Shown here in pieces: positions 7,021 through 16,004 of a DNA stretch of 44,475 nucleotides. Source of the stretch: an uncultured Lachnospiraceae bacterium (GTDB lineage Bacteria > Bacillota > Clostridia > Lachnospirales > Lachnospiraceae); the NCBI GenBank assembly GCA_947589095.1, contig CANQBX010000026.1, positions 1 to 44,475 on the forward strand, written 5' to 3'. Position 1 is the first letter of the stretch, and the number at the start of each line of letters is the position of its first letter. Under the pieces are notes generated by a model. That model searched no databases, was not told where the DNA came from, and saw only the letters and a program-made list of their open reading frames with translations. The translations under genes and the position numbers were made by a program.

Positions 7021-7934
7021 TCGGCGTAGTCATACTGAACTACGATACCTGGGAAGAATCCATGGAATGTATGGAAAGCATACTGGCAGGCAGTTCATCC
7101 GACTATATACGGATTTACCTGGTGGACAATGCCTCGCATGTTCGGCAGCCTGCTCCAGTGGCCGCATTCTGTCTGGAGCATTCCGTAACATATATCCAGA
7201 ATTCGGAGAATACCGGGTATGCCGCCGGCAATAATGTCGGGATCCGCCAGGCCATGGCAGACGGATGCAGCGCCGTCCTCATCAGCAACAGCGATGTGCG
7301 GTACGGCGCGGACAGCATAGGTTTGATGTACCGGTACCTGACAGGGCACCCCGGCACCGGCATAGTCGGTCCCAAGGTTCTGTTCCCCGACGGGAAAGTC
7401 CTGGAAGGGTGCCTGATGATGCGAACAGGCGTCCGGGAGAAATATCTGCTCCGCACCTGCTTAAGGTTTCTGTTCCCGAAGTATGACAGGCGGTACTGGG
7501 GCCGGCAGCACGACTATGAGAATGAGACATTTCCCGCGTACGCGGTATCGGGCTGCTGTTTCATGATAAGCAGGGAATGCTTGGAACGTGTCACGCCGCT
7601 TGACGAGGGGACATTCCTGTATGATGAGGAACTGATCCTCGGTATACGGATGGAAGAGGCCGGGTATGGGACGGTTTATTATCCGGAAAGCGTCGTCCTG
7701 CATAAGACCGGGCAGAGTACCGGGGGGATCCGGACGAATCCTTCCGCCTATACGTATCAGATACGCAGTGAGATCTATTACTGCAAAAAATATCTGAATA
7801 TGAAGAACTGGCAGATCCTGCCGCTTTACCTGTACCGCACGGCAGTATATGCCAGGTACTGTTTGGGGAACAGGAGGTTCCGAGAGATGGCGGGAACATT
7901 CCTCACTGATACACGGAAGGAATTCCGGAAATGA
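7017..7934 (+). CDS. GT2-family glycosyltransferase (rhamnosyltransferase-like)
   Basis: A 305-residue GT-A enzyme: VVILNYDTWEESMEC at the start, IYLVDNAS, then NTGYAAGNN and the metal/nucleotide site ISNSDVRYG (NSD in place of DxD). AVSGCCFMISRECLE and DEGTFLYDEELIL form the acceptor side. The layout is that of WbbL/RfbF-type transferases, often rhamnosyltransferases, but the donor is not proved. The frame is open further upstream, but ATG 7017 is chosen because it overlaps the preceding stop (ATGA) and has GAGAGGAAGGA just before it. The end overlaps the next gene by another ATGA. Confidence 0.87.
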   Translation: MIGVVILNYDTWEESMECMESILAGSSSDYIRIYLVDNASHVRQPAPVAAFCLEHSVTYIQNSENTGYAAGNNVGIRQAMADGCSAVLISNSDVRYGADSIGLMYRYLTGHPGTGIVGPKVLFPDGKVLEGCLMMRTGVREKYLLRTCLRFLFPKYDRRYWGRQHDYENETFPAYAVSGCCFMISRECLERVTPLDEGTFLYDEELILGIRMEEAGYGTVYYPESVVLHKTGQSTGGIRTNPSAYTYQIRSEIYYCKKYLNMKNWQILPLYLYRTAVYARYCLGNRRFREMAGTFLTDTRKEFRK

Positions 7935-9307
7935 AAATACTGCATTATGTTCTGGGAATACCGCCGCTGCGCGGGGGAGGGGCTATCAAATACGCGCAGG
8001 ATCTGGCAGAAAAACAGCGGAAGCTGGGCCATGAGGCGTCCCTGATCTATCCGGGAGAGATCCGGAAGGGCTCGGGAAAGGTGAAGATCGTCCGGCATGG
8101 GAATAGCAGGAAAGGGATCCTGTATGAGATCATAAACCCGCTTCCGGTCCCGCTCGCATGTGGGATCGCGGAGCCGGAAGCCTTCATGAGGGAAGGGGAT
8201 ATGGAGGTCTACGACAGCTTCTTCCGGAGGGAGAAGTTCGACGTACTCCACATACACAGCCTCATGGGGATGCACAGGGAATTCCTTGCCGCTGCGAAAG
8301 GGCAGGGAGTAACGGTCTTCTATACGACACATGACTATTTCGGCCTGTGTCCGAAGACGGATCTTTTCCGTGACGGAAAGGTATGCGGCGACGTATGCTG
8401 GGAAGGCTGCGCAAAATGCTGTGCCGGCGCAGATGGGGTAAAGCTGCTTGTAAGAAGGCAGTCGCATCTGTTTCAGTGGGCCATCCGGTATGAATGGGTT
8501 CCCCGGCTTAAGAGGAAGATCTTCCGTATGGCGGGGCTTGCAGCAGGGCGGCATCCGGGGGCCGGAGAAGCCGGGAGAACGGACAGCTATGGATCCTGCG
8601 AGGCGTCTTATGAGCTCCTGCGTCAGTTTTATTTAGAGGAGTTCTGGCAGGTCGATGCGTTCCTTTACAACAGCTCCGTGTCTGAGGAAATCTATGAGGG
8701 ATACCTTCACCCGCAGAAAGGTACTGTTATCGAAGTTTCCCACAGCGGGATACAGGATAACAGGCGCATACGGACATATGGAACGCCGGTGCGGCTGGGA
8801 TATTTGGGAAGACCTGATGGTTACAAAGGCTATGATCTCCTGATTGCGGCCATGGACCGACTGCTTCCGGAATATACCGGCAGGTTCACGCTGACCGTAT
8901 TCATGGAGTACCAGAGTTACCGGAGAAGTTATCTGGTTCAGAAGAAGCCGTATGATTACCGGCAGCTGGAGGAAGTTTACCGGGATATCGACGCGTTGGT
9001 TGTTCCCAGCTTGTGGGCGGAGACTTATGGGCTTGTCGTGAGCGAGGCAATCAGTTATGGAGTTCCGGTAATTGTTACCGGGAATGTCGGGGCATGTGAT
9101 CTGGTTCGCCGATATGAAGGTATCGGCTTTATCGTGAAGCCGGAGATCGAAGGTCTGGTCGAAACGTTCCGGAGGGTCATATCGGATGGTTCTGTGCTAA
9201 TGGAAGCAAACAGAGCAATCTGCAGGGCGCCAATCACATATGGATATGAAAATTATGTAAGAAGGATTTTGGAAATATATTCTCAGGAGCTAACTGCAAA
9301 AGACTAA
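7931..9307 (+). CDS. GT4-family glycosyltransferase with cysteine-rich insert
   Basis: A 458-residue GT-B enzyme. The N-terminal lobe starts MKILHYVLGIPPLRGGGAI and carries TTHDYFGLCPKTDLF followed by a Cys-rich stretch (VCGDVCWEGCAKCC, about 155-170). The C-terminal lobe has LGYLGRPDGYKGYDLL, VVPSLWAETYGLVVSEAISY (about 357-376) and a PVIVTGNVGA acceptor-side loop. Residues 205-225 are rich in Gly and Arg and look like a linker. It is coupled to the previous gene by ATGA. The repeated CP/Cys-rich theme suggests related acceptor or metal-binding features in three enzymes of this operon. Confidence 0.84.
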   Translation: MKILHYVLGIPPLRGGGAIKYAQDLAEKQRKLGHEASLIYPGEIRKGSGKVKIVRHGNSRKGILYEIINPLPVPLACGIAEPEAFMREGDMEVYDSFFRREKFDVLHIHSLMGMHREFLAAAKGQGVTVFYTTHDYFGLCPKTDLFRDGKVCGDVCWEGCAKCCAGADGVKLLVRRQSHLFQWAIRYEWVPRLKRKIFRMAGLAAGRHPGAGEAGRTDSYGSCEASYELLRQFYLEEFWQVDAFLYNSSVSEEIYEGYLHPQKGTVIEVSHSGIQDNRRIRTYGTPVRLGYLGRPDGYKGYDLLIAAMDRLLPEYTGRFTLTVFMEYQSYRRSYLVQKKPYDYRQLEEVYRDIDALVVPSLWAETYGLVVSEAISYGVPVIVTGNVGACDLVRRYEGIGFIVKPEIEGLVETFRRVISDGSVLMEANRAICRAPITYGYENYVRRILEIYSQELTAKD

Positions 9308-9337
9308 CAGGTGAAATGATAAGGAGTCAGGATAATT

Positions 9338-11644
9338 TTGTATGAGATACTGAAGCAGCAGAAAAGTGAGCAGAACAAAAGTATTGATATTATTGTTCCG
9401 ATTTATAACGCATATGACGATGTGGTACTCTGCCTTAACAGCCTGTATAATTATACGGACTTGAACCGAAACCGGCTGATTCTGATTAATGATCACAGCA
9501 CGGATCCAAGAATAAAGGAGTATCTGGATAAACAGGCGCGAGAGAACATCATTGTAATTCATAATGAAGCTAATAAAGGTTTTTCAAATAATATTAATTT
9601 GGGTATTGCGCAGTCAGAGACCCATGATGTCCTGCTCTTGAATTCAGATACGATAGTAACGAGAAAATGGCTAGAGAAGATTGAGGCGTGCGCATATAGC
9701 GATCCGGCAATCGCGACAGTTACGCCATTGTCAAACAATGCATCCCTTTGCTCAGTACCTGTATTCTGCAGGGAAAACGAGGTTCCTGAAGGTTATACGA
9801 TTGATTCTTATGCGGAACTGATAGAGAAGGTCAGTTTAAGGAGATATCCTGCTATTCCTGTGGCAAATGGATTCTGCATGTATATTAAACGGGAGGTCAT
9901 CAGCAAAATCGGGTCTTTTGATGCGATGACGTTTGGAAGAGGTTATGGTGAGGAGAATGATTTCTGTCATCGGGCAGAGCAGATCGGATACCGTCATGCC
10001 ATGTGTGATGATGTATATATATATCACAGCGGTACTGAGTCATTTCAAAGTGAAGAAAAGAAACGGTACATAGAGGAACATTCCGCCATTATAAATTCCA
10101 GATATCCGCAGCAGGCCCGTGCTACCGATATACACTGCCGTGATAATCCGAATCATGCTGTATTTGATAATATCAATATTCATGCCGGGCTTGAGAATGA
10201 GAGCAAGAATATTCTGTATGTGGTTCAGCGTGATTTCAGAAAAGGTGCGTCGGATAATGTAGGAGGAACACAGCTTCATGTAAAGGATCTGACGATGGGG
10301 CTAAAAGGGACGTATAACATATTTGTTGCTGCCCGTGACAGTTCCTATCTGAATCTGACGGCTTACATCGGCGAAAAAGAGTACTTTTTTCGTTTCTATA
10401 TTGGAAATTATCGGAATTATATGTGGTTCCATGATAGAAGAATGGGAGAGATATTCGGGAAGATTCTTGACTGCTTCCAGATCGATCTTGTACATGTTCA
10501 TCATGTATATACACTGTCCTGTGAAGTTTTCTATCAGGCAGATATGAGGAAAATACCGATATTTGCAACATTGCATGATTTATATTATATATGTCCTACT
10601 GTAAAACTTCTTGATACGGAAGGTAAATATTGCGGAGGCATGGGGTATGACTGTAAAAATTGTTTAAAAAAACGGCTGGGTATTGCTTATGAAACACCGC
10701 TAATCCAGATATGGCGGAAAGAGTGCGAAAATGTTCTGCGTATGGCTGAAAAACTGTTTCTGCCATCAGAATCAGCAAAACAGATTTATCTTTCCATTTA
10801 TCCTGACCTGGCAGATAAAATGCATGTGATTGCACATGGATCGAACATAACTGAAAAACCCAGGCTTAATCACAGAGAAAGCACCTTCAATATTGCATTT
10901 ATTGGTGGGATCAGTGAGGAAAAGGGCAGCGGCGTATCCGGACAGTTGATCAGAATGAATATAAGGGGTGTGAAATGGCATCTGTTTGGAGTTTTCGATC
11001 ACGCAGATCGTTCTGTACTGAAAAACAAGAATTTTATAATGACAGGATCATATACCAGGGAAGAACTCCCGAGATTAATGGAGAAATATCAGATTGATCT
11101 GGTATGTATTTTGCCGATCATACCGGAAACTTTCTGTTATACATTATCAGAGGCGGTGGCATGTGGTGTCCCAGTGGTTGTGACAGAAATCGGAGCATTG
11201 AAGGAACGCGTATCAAATATGGAATGCGGATGGACGGTTCCTACGAGTGCATCTGCTGTAGATATTATGTCGCTTATTGAGAGAATCAAGGATCGGGGAG
11301 TGGAATATCAGGAGAAACTAGCGGCAGTTCAGCAGGTAAAATTGCGAACAGCGGCGGAGATGTGTGAATGCTATCAAAGTTATTATAAAGAAAAGCGCAA
11401 AATGAAGCGGTCAGCTTCAAAAGATTATGTCTGGATGCTGAACGCTTTTTTGATTGCCCAAAACGCTGGAAACTATGGGGGTGATGAGAGTGTGCTGCTT
11501 CGGCTTGCCGAGGCAGAAAAGGAATTGGAGGATATCCGCAATTCAACGACTTACAGAGCAATGGGAATTCTTGCGGGAATGAAGATACCATTCCGAAAGC
11601 AGATTAAGCAGATATTGGCTATGGTATATGGAAAAATAAAATAA
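9338..11644 (+). CDS. Bifunctional glycosyltransferase, GT2 plus GT4
   Basis: A 768-residue two-module enzyme. Residues about 14-245 are GT2 (DIIVPIYNAYDDVV, LILINDHST, LLLNSDT at about 99-105, GRGYGEENDFCHRA). Residues about 285-690 are GT4 (VGGTQLHVKDL, ATLHDLYYICPTVKL, GGISEEKGSG, PETFCYTLSEAVACG at about 596-610). A short helical tail ends with LEDIRNSTTYRAMG, common at the C-terminus of Firmicutes wall-polysaccharide transferases. The start is TTG at 9338: AAGGAG lies at 9321-9326, and the nearby ATG at 9342 is out of frame and hits a stop at once. Two transferase modules in one chain suggest alternating addition of two sugars. Composition turns noticeably more AT-rich from here on. Confidence 0.87.
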   Translation: MYEILKQQKSEQNKSIDIIVPIYNAYDDVVLCLNSLYNYTDLNRNRLILINDHSTDPRIKEYLDKQARENIIVIHNEANKGFSNNINLGIAQSETHDVLLLNSDTIVTRKWLEKIEACAYSDPAIATVTPLSNNASLCSVPVFCRENEVPEGYTIDSYAELIEKVSLRRYPAIPVANGFCMYIKREVISKIGSFDAMTFGRGYGEENDFCHRAEQIGYRHAMCDDVYIYHSGTESFQSEEKKRYIEEHSAIINSRYPQQARATDIHCRDNPNHAVFDNINIHAGLENESKNILYVVQRDFRKGASDNVGGTQLHVKDLTMGLKGTYNIFVAARDSSYLNLTAYIGEKEYFFRFYIGNYRNYMWFHDRRMGEIFGKILDCFQIDLVHVHHVYTLSCEVFYQADMRKIPIFATLHDLYYICPTVKLLDTEGKYCGGMGYDCKNCLKKRLGIAYETPLIQIWRKECENVLRMAEKLFLPSESAKQIYLSIYPDLADKMHVIAHGSNITEKPRLNHRESTFNIAFIGGISEEKGSGVSGQLIRMNIRGVKWHLFGVFDHADRSVLKNKNFIMTGSYTREELPRLMEKYQIDLVCILPIIPETFCYTLSEAVACGVPVVVTEIGALKERVSNMECGWTVPTSASAVDIMSLIERIKDRGVEYQEKLAAVQQVKLRTAAEMCECYQSYYKEKRKMKRSASKDYVWMLNAFLIAQNAGNYGGDESVLLRLAEAEKELEDIRNSTTYRAMGILAGMKIPFRKQIKQILAMVYGKIK

Positions 11645-11663
11645 ATATAGAGAGGTTATTTGA

Positions 11664-13079
11664 ATGAAAAATAATTCAATTAGTTTATACATAAAATTGA
11701 TATTTGCTTATGCAATAATAGCGGTTTTGTTCTATATTGTGGGAGGAGAGCAATTACATTACCGTGAAAAATCCAGTGCGTTCGGCGATAAAGAAGGCGT
11801 TCTTTCCGAAGTATGTACAGGTGTAGAGTTATGTCAGGAATTTGTAGCAGATGCCGGCAGTATAAATGGGATATCTGTTGAATTTACAACATATGGGAGA
11901 GAGAATAGCGGCTCTGTTTTTATGACAATCAAAGAGAAAGATACGGAAATTATTGTAGCCCAGAATCAAGTGGATGCTGCTCTCTTAGAAAATGGAACCA
12001 CTTATGATTGGACATTAATCGAACCAATCGAAAATGCAAGAGGAAAAGCTTATCAATTAATTATAACTTCTGATTGCCCTTGGGAGCAATCGCCGACCTT
12101 ATATTACCAGGAAGCTGTGGGAGCAGGCACTTTTACGGTAAATGGGATCGAGATGCCATACGAGTTGTATTTCAGTGTGCAGGGGAAAGAACGTATCTGG
12201 TTTGGGACACACTATTGGCAATTGGTTTTAACAGTTGGTTTTATCCTGATCGTATATATGGTATGGTCAGAAATCCAAAGAAATAAAGGTCATATAACAC
12301 TGATAACATTGATAGAAACGGTGTGGGAAAAGTATCAGTTTTTGATAAAGCAATTAATTGTTCGGGACTTCAAAGTTAAATACAAAAGATCCGTCTTAGG
12401 GTATTTGTGGAGCTTTCTAAATCCCCTGCTCACAATGACTGTTCAATATATTGTCTTTTCAACAATATTTCGTCAGGGAATTGATAATTTCCGTGTATAT
12501 CTGTTAAGCGGAATAATCATGTACAATTTTTTCGCCGAAGCAATAGGACAGGGATTGAATGCGATTCTTGCCAATTCGTCTTTGATCACGAAAGTGTATG
12601 TACCAAAATATATTTATCCGGTGACAAAAGTAGTATCTTGTTCGATTAATCTGTGTATTTCACTGATACCGCTTTTGCTTGTTTCAGTCATAACAGGTGC
12701 GCCTATAACATTTGCCATGATACTGGTTCCATATGCATTGCTTTGCCTGTTGCTGTTTTGTGTGGGAATGTCATTGGCTTTGTCCTCGGCGATGGTTTTC
12801 TTTAGAGATACACAGTATTTATGGGGGATAGCCAGTATGATCTGGATGTACGCAACTCCTGTTTTTTATCCAGAATCGATTATACCGGAACAGTTCAGAG
12901 CAATCCTGGATTGTAACCCTTTATACCATATGATTAAATTTATAAGGGTGATTCTTATCGAAGGGGTATCGCCGGATCCGTTAGAATACTTGTATTGCCT
13001 GATTGCTGCAGTAGCAGCCTGTATTTTTGGAGCTTTTGTATTCAAGAAAACACAGGATAAATTTGTTCTTTATATATAG
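11664..13079 (+). CDS. Polysaccharide ABC exporter permease with extracytoplasmic N-terminal domain (Wzm-like)
   Basis: A 471-residue ABC-2 type permease. A first membrane segment lies at about residues 7-26. A predicted extracytoplasmic beta-rich domain follows at about 30-180 (TGVELCQEFV, ISVEFTTYGRENSG), then a second membrane segment at about 187-207. The standard Wzm core begins near 228 (IVRDFKVKYKRSVLGYLWS) with about six helices and the usual MYATPVFYP near the end. Wzm proteins export complete lipid-linked polysaccharide. Typical ones are about 260 residues, so the roughly 200-residue N-terminal addition is unusual. It may bind the nascent glycan outside; that is inference. The ATPase gene follows after 11 bases. 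Confidence 0.88.
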   Translation: MKNNSISLYIKLIFAYAIIAVLFYIVGGEQLHYREKSSAFGDKEGVLSEVCTGVELCQEFVADAGSINGISVEFTTYGRENSGSVFMTIKEKDTEIIVAQNQVDAALLENGTTYDWTLIEPIENARGKAYQLIITSDCPWEQSPTLYYQEAVGAGTFTVNGIEMPYELYFSVQGKERIWFGTHYWQLVLTVGFILIVYMVWSEIQRNKGHITLITLIETVWEKYQFLIKQLIVRDFKVKYKRSVLGYLWSFLNPLLTMTVQYIVFSTIFRQGIDNFRVYLLSGIIMYNFFAEAIGQGLNAILANSSLITKVYVPKYIYPVTKVVSCSINLCISLIPLLLVSVITGAPITFAMILVPYALLCLLLFCVGMSLALSSAMVFFRDTQYLWGIASMIWMYATPVFYPESIIPEQFRAILDCNPLYHMIKFIRVILIEGVSPDPLEYLYCLIAAVAACIFGAFVFKKTQDKFVLYI

Positions 13080-13090
13080 GAGTCCTTGAT

Positions 13091-13822
13091 ATGGTGATAA
13101 AAGCAGAACATATAACTATGAAATTTCGAATGGTAAATGATAAAGTAATCAGTTTGAAAGAATACGTTATTGCAACGCTGAGCGGGAAATTAAAGTATGA
13201 AGAATTGTTGGTATTAGATGATATCAGTTTTGATATTGATAAAGGGGAAGTTGTTGGAATCATTGGGAAGAATGGGGCCGGAAAGAGCACTTTACTGAAG
13301 ATAATAGCTGGGGTTTTAAAACCAACATCTGGGAAAGTAACGGTAGAAGGAAATATTGTACCAATGCTTGAACTTGGCTCTGGCTTTGACCCTGAGCTTA
13401 GCGGAAAAGAAAATATATATTTGAATGGGGCGATTCTTGGATACAGTAAGGAATTCCTGGAGAGTAAATATGATGAAATACTGGAGTTTTCTGAACTTGG
13501 GCAGTTTATTGAAATGCCGATCAGGAACTACTCTTCAGGTATGTTAATGCGTTTGGCATTTTCTATAGCGACGGTAGTGCAGCCAGAAATTCTGATAGTG
13601 GACGAGATACTGGCGGTTGGTGATGAGGGATTTCAAAAGAAGAGCAGAGCTCGAATGATGGAACTGATGGGAGGAGGAACGACAGTTCTTTTTGTTTCCC
13701 ATAACCTTTCACAGATTGAGGAAATGTGTGACAGAGTGATATGGCTGGAAGACCATGAGATAAAACAAATCGGAGACACAAAGAAAATATGTAGTTTATA
13801 TAAAAAAATTTGGATGCAGTGA
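13091..13822 (+). CDS. Polysaccharide ABC exporter ATP-binding protein (Wzt-like, no C-terminal glycan-binding domain)
   Basis: A 243-residue ABC ATPase. Walker A is GKNGAGKST (about 60-68), the signature is YSSGMLMRLAFS, Walker B is ILIVDEILAVGD and the H-loop is LFVSHN. ELGSGFDPELSGKENIYLNG between Walker A and the signature is characteristic of the Wzt/TagH export group. Proteins of the O9a Wzt type have an extra C-terminal domain that reads the chain terminus; here the protein ends right after the nucleotide-binding domain. AGGAG at 13079-13083 precedes ATG 13091. It pairs with the Wzm-like permease just upstream. Confidence 0.93.
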   Translation: MVIKAEHITMKFRMVNDKVISLKEYVIATLSGKLKYEELLVLDDISFDIDKGEVVGIIGKNGAGKSTLLKIIAGVLKPTSGKVTVEGNIVPMLELGSGFDPELSGKENIYLNGAILGYSKEFLESKYDEILEFSELGQFIEMPIRNYSSGMLMRLAFSIATVVQPEILIVDEILAVGDEGFQKKSRARMMELMGGGTTVLFVSHNLSQIEEMCDRVIWLEDHEIKQIGDTKKICSLYKKIWMQ

Positions 13823-13829
13823 TTGAACT

Positions 13830-14990
13830 ATGAGCGGACAATATCAAGCGGGCTCTTTTAAATTATTCTCTGTAATTATTATTCACTATAATCAGCCAGA
13901 CTTCTGGAAGACAGCGGTTGCCTCGGTTCTTTCTCAGATGTATCCGATGATTGAACTGGTATTTGCAGATGATTGTAGTGACAAGGTTCAGAAAAAGGAT
14001 GTGGAAGATTACATTCGAGAGAATAGAAAGAAGAACCTGTTATCCTTCTCGGTTATATTTAATAAATCAAATCTGGGAACCGTAAAAAACATTAATAATG
14101 CTATTTTGACCTGTAATGGAGAATATGTTTTGTTTTTTGCGGCAGACGACGCATTGTGTGATGAACATGTGCTTGAACATTTTGCTGAAGCATTGGATGG
14201 CGTTCCTGAAGATGTATGCGGCGTCTTTGCGAAAAGCCTGGATTGCGATATGGAACTGGTGCCGCGTAAGACAGATCCGGTTTCTTTGGGGATTGAGATG
14301 GAATTCGGACAGTTATCGGCCTGGGAGCAATACAGACGTTTAACACAGAAATGTCAATTCTGTATCGGCGCGACTGCTTTTAAAAGCAAAAAACTGCAAA
14401 ATTACTTACCATTGGATGAAAATTATTATTTGATAGAGGATTGGCCGTTTGCCTTACGCGTAACGAGATCAGGAGAAAGGTTCTGTTTTTCAGATTTTAA
14501 TGCTTTGTTTTATCGTGATGGGGGTATATCCAGACCGATAGGCCACCGCAGCGAAGTTGCTACTGCCAGAATAATCCATGATCATTTGCTATTGTATGAT
14601 CAAGAAATTCTCCCTTATACAAAACGACTTACTATAAAAGAGCTGAGAGATATTACTGAACGATATGATAAGGCTAGATGTGAATTAAAGAAACAAACGA
14701 AAGATTTGAAATCACTTAAGAGAATTGAGGTATTAAAGCGAGACTGGCGATTTGTGTTTATATTATGGAACAGACAAGATCAATTCTTTAAAAAAGTAGT
14801 AAGGGCCATAGTGGCAAGTATAGGACTGTTGATTGTGATCATGCATCTTCCTATAATAACACCGATATACTATGGGATAATCTCAGTTGAGTCTTTGTGG
14901 ATATGGTTATTTTGTCTGACGCCAGTCAGAGGTTCTATCGTTCAGACTTATAGAAAAATTAAGCGGTATTTATTTAGTCCTGATGAATAA
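13830..14990 (+). CDS. GT2-family glycosyltransferase with C-terminal membrane segments
   Basis: A 386-residue protein. The GT-A domain occupies about residues 10-240: FSVIIIHYNQPDFWKTAV, LVFADDCSD, SNLGTVKNIN, LFFAADDAL and the acceptor-side DENYYLIEDWPFALR. A charged helical stretch (about 255-310) leads to two hydrophobic segments (about 327-345 and 350-367), so the enzyme is probably tethered to the cytoplasmic membrane face where the lipid-linked chain is made. It begins 7 bases after the ATPase stop. Donor sugar unknown. Confidence 0.83.
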   Translation: MSGQYQAGSFKLFSVIIIHYNQPDFWKTAVASVLSQMYPMIELVFADDCSDKVQKKDVEDYIRENRKKNLLSFSVIFNKSNLGTVKNINNAILTCNGEYVLFFAADDALCDEHVLEHFAEALDGVPEDVCGVFAKSLDCDMELVPRKTDPVSLGIEMEFGQLSAWEQYRRLTQKCQFCIGATAFKSKKLQNYLPLDENYYLIEDWPFALRVTRSGERFCFSDFNALFYRDGGISRPIGHRSEVATARIIHDHLLLYDQEILPYTKRLTIKELRDITERYDKARCELKKQTKDLKSLKRIEVLKRDWRFVFILWNRQDQFFKKVVRAIVASIGLLIVIMHLPIITPIYYGIISVESLWIWLFCLTPVRGSIVQTYRKIKRYLFSPDE

Positions 14991-15030
14991 TAATCAGGAC
15001 TATTTTAATGCACTCTTAAGGAGGAAACCT

Positions 15031-15468
15031 ATGATTAGAAATACCAAGATGCTCTATTTTCCAATGTACAACGATAAATATGGGAAGTTGGTTCCGGTTG
15101 AGGCGAATGGGAATGTTCCATTTGACGTTAAGCGTGTGTATTACATATACGAGGTAATGGATGGGATGAGAAGAGGTTTTCATTCCCATAGAGATCTTCA
15201 GCAGGCACTCATCTGCATCCATGGCAGTGTGAAGATATTGGTTAAGACACCGTTTGAGGAAGATGTAGTTTGCCTGAATAATCCCCAGGAAGCTTTGTGG
15301 ATCGGTCCGATGGTATGGCGGGAAATGTATGACTTTGAAAATGACGGGGTCTTGTTAGTTTTAGCCAGCGAGCATTATACAGAGGATGATTATATCAGAG
15401 ATTATCAGTCATATGAGCAGGAAGCGAAGGTATTTTTTAATGTTAAAGAGAAAAGGACATACAAATGA
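15031..15468 (+). CDS. dTDP-4-dehydro-6-deoxyglucose 3,4-ketoisomerase (FdtA/QdtA-like, WxcM family)
   Basis: A 145-residue cupin of the FdtA/QdtA type. These enzymes move the keto group of dTDP-4-keto-6-deoxyglucose from C4 to C3, the committed step towards dTDP-Fuc3NAc or dTDP-Qui3NAc. RRGFHSHRDLQQALICIHGS contains the paired histidines of the active site; VVCLNNPQEALWIGPMVWRE is also family-typical. An in-frame ATG at 14983 exists, but AAGGAGG at 15018-15024 fits ATG 15031 and the usual family length. Fuc3N and Qui3N routes differ only in stereochemistry, so the exact product is open. The stop overlaps the acetyltransferase start. Confidence 0.85.
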   Translation: MIRNTKMLYFPMYNDKYGKLVPVEANGNVPFDVKRVYYIYEVMDGMRRGFHSHRDLQQALICIHGSVKILVKTPFEEDVVCLNNPQEALWIGPMVWREMYDFENDGVLLVLASEHYTEDDYIRDYQSYEQEAKVFFNVKEKRTYK

Positions 15469-16004
15469 AACTGAGACCGCTAGAGGATAAAGATATCTGT
15501 TATATTTTGGAATGGATGCATGATCCTGTGATTAATAAGGTATTTAAGGCTGACTTCTCCGCGTATGATGAGAATAAGGTCAAAGTGTTTATCGATGGGG
15601 CGCTTTCTGAGGTAAACAGGCATTATGCGTGTGTAAATGATCAAGATGAATACCTTGGAACAGTGAGCCTTAAGAATATCAACTATATCGAGAAGAATGC
15701 GGAATATGCAGTAAGCTTTAGAAAAAGCGCCCAAGGAACGGGCGCTTCATTATTTGCTACGAAAGAGATACTAAAGATAGCGTTTTATGAATTGGGGTTA
15801 TATCGGGTCTATCTGAATGTGATTGGATCAAATCAGAGGGCTAATGCCTTTTATAAAAAGGCCGGTTTTATTTATGAGGGGTCATTTCGCAGGCATATTA
15901 AGATAAATGGCGTGCTGGAAGATCTGAACTGGTATGGGATTCTGAAAGAAGAATTTGAGAAGGGAGAAAAAGACTATGAGAAGAATACCATTTGCAACAT
16001 TTGA
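15465..16004 (+). CDS. GNAT-family N-acetyltransferase, probably for the 3-amino sugar
   Basis: A 179-residue GNAT enzyme of the RimJ/RimL-like type: [17 protein letters not shown] at the start, [10 protein letters not shown]-type acetyl-CoA loop ([16 protein letters not shown], about 86-101), and [17 protein letters not shown] near the end. It lies between the ketoisomerase and aminotransferase genes, so the likely substrate is the 3-amino group of the dTDP-3-amino-3,6-dideoxyhexose made by its neighbours. Many fdt/qdt loci use a left-handed-helix acetyltransferase (FdtC/QdtC) instead; a GNAT here would be a non-homologous replacement. It overlaps the previous gene by 4 bp and the next by 29 bp. 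Confidence 0.82.
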   Translation: MKLRPLEDKDICYILEWMHDPVINKVFKADFSAYDENKVKVFIDGALSEVNRHYACVNDQDEYLGTVSLKNINYIEKNAEYAVSFRKSAQGTGASLFATKEILKIAFYELGLYRVYLNVIGSNQRANAFYKKAGFIYEGSFRRHIKINGVLEDLNWYGILKEEFEKGEKDYEKNTICNI

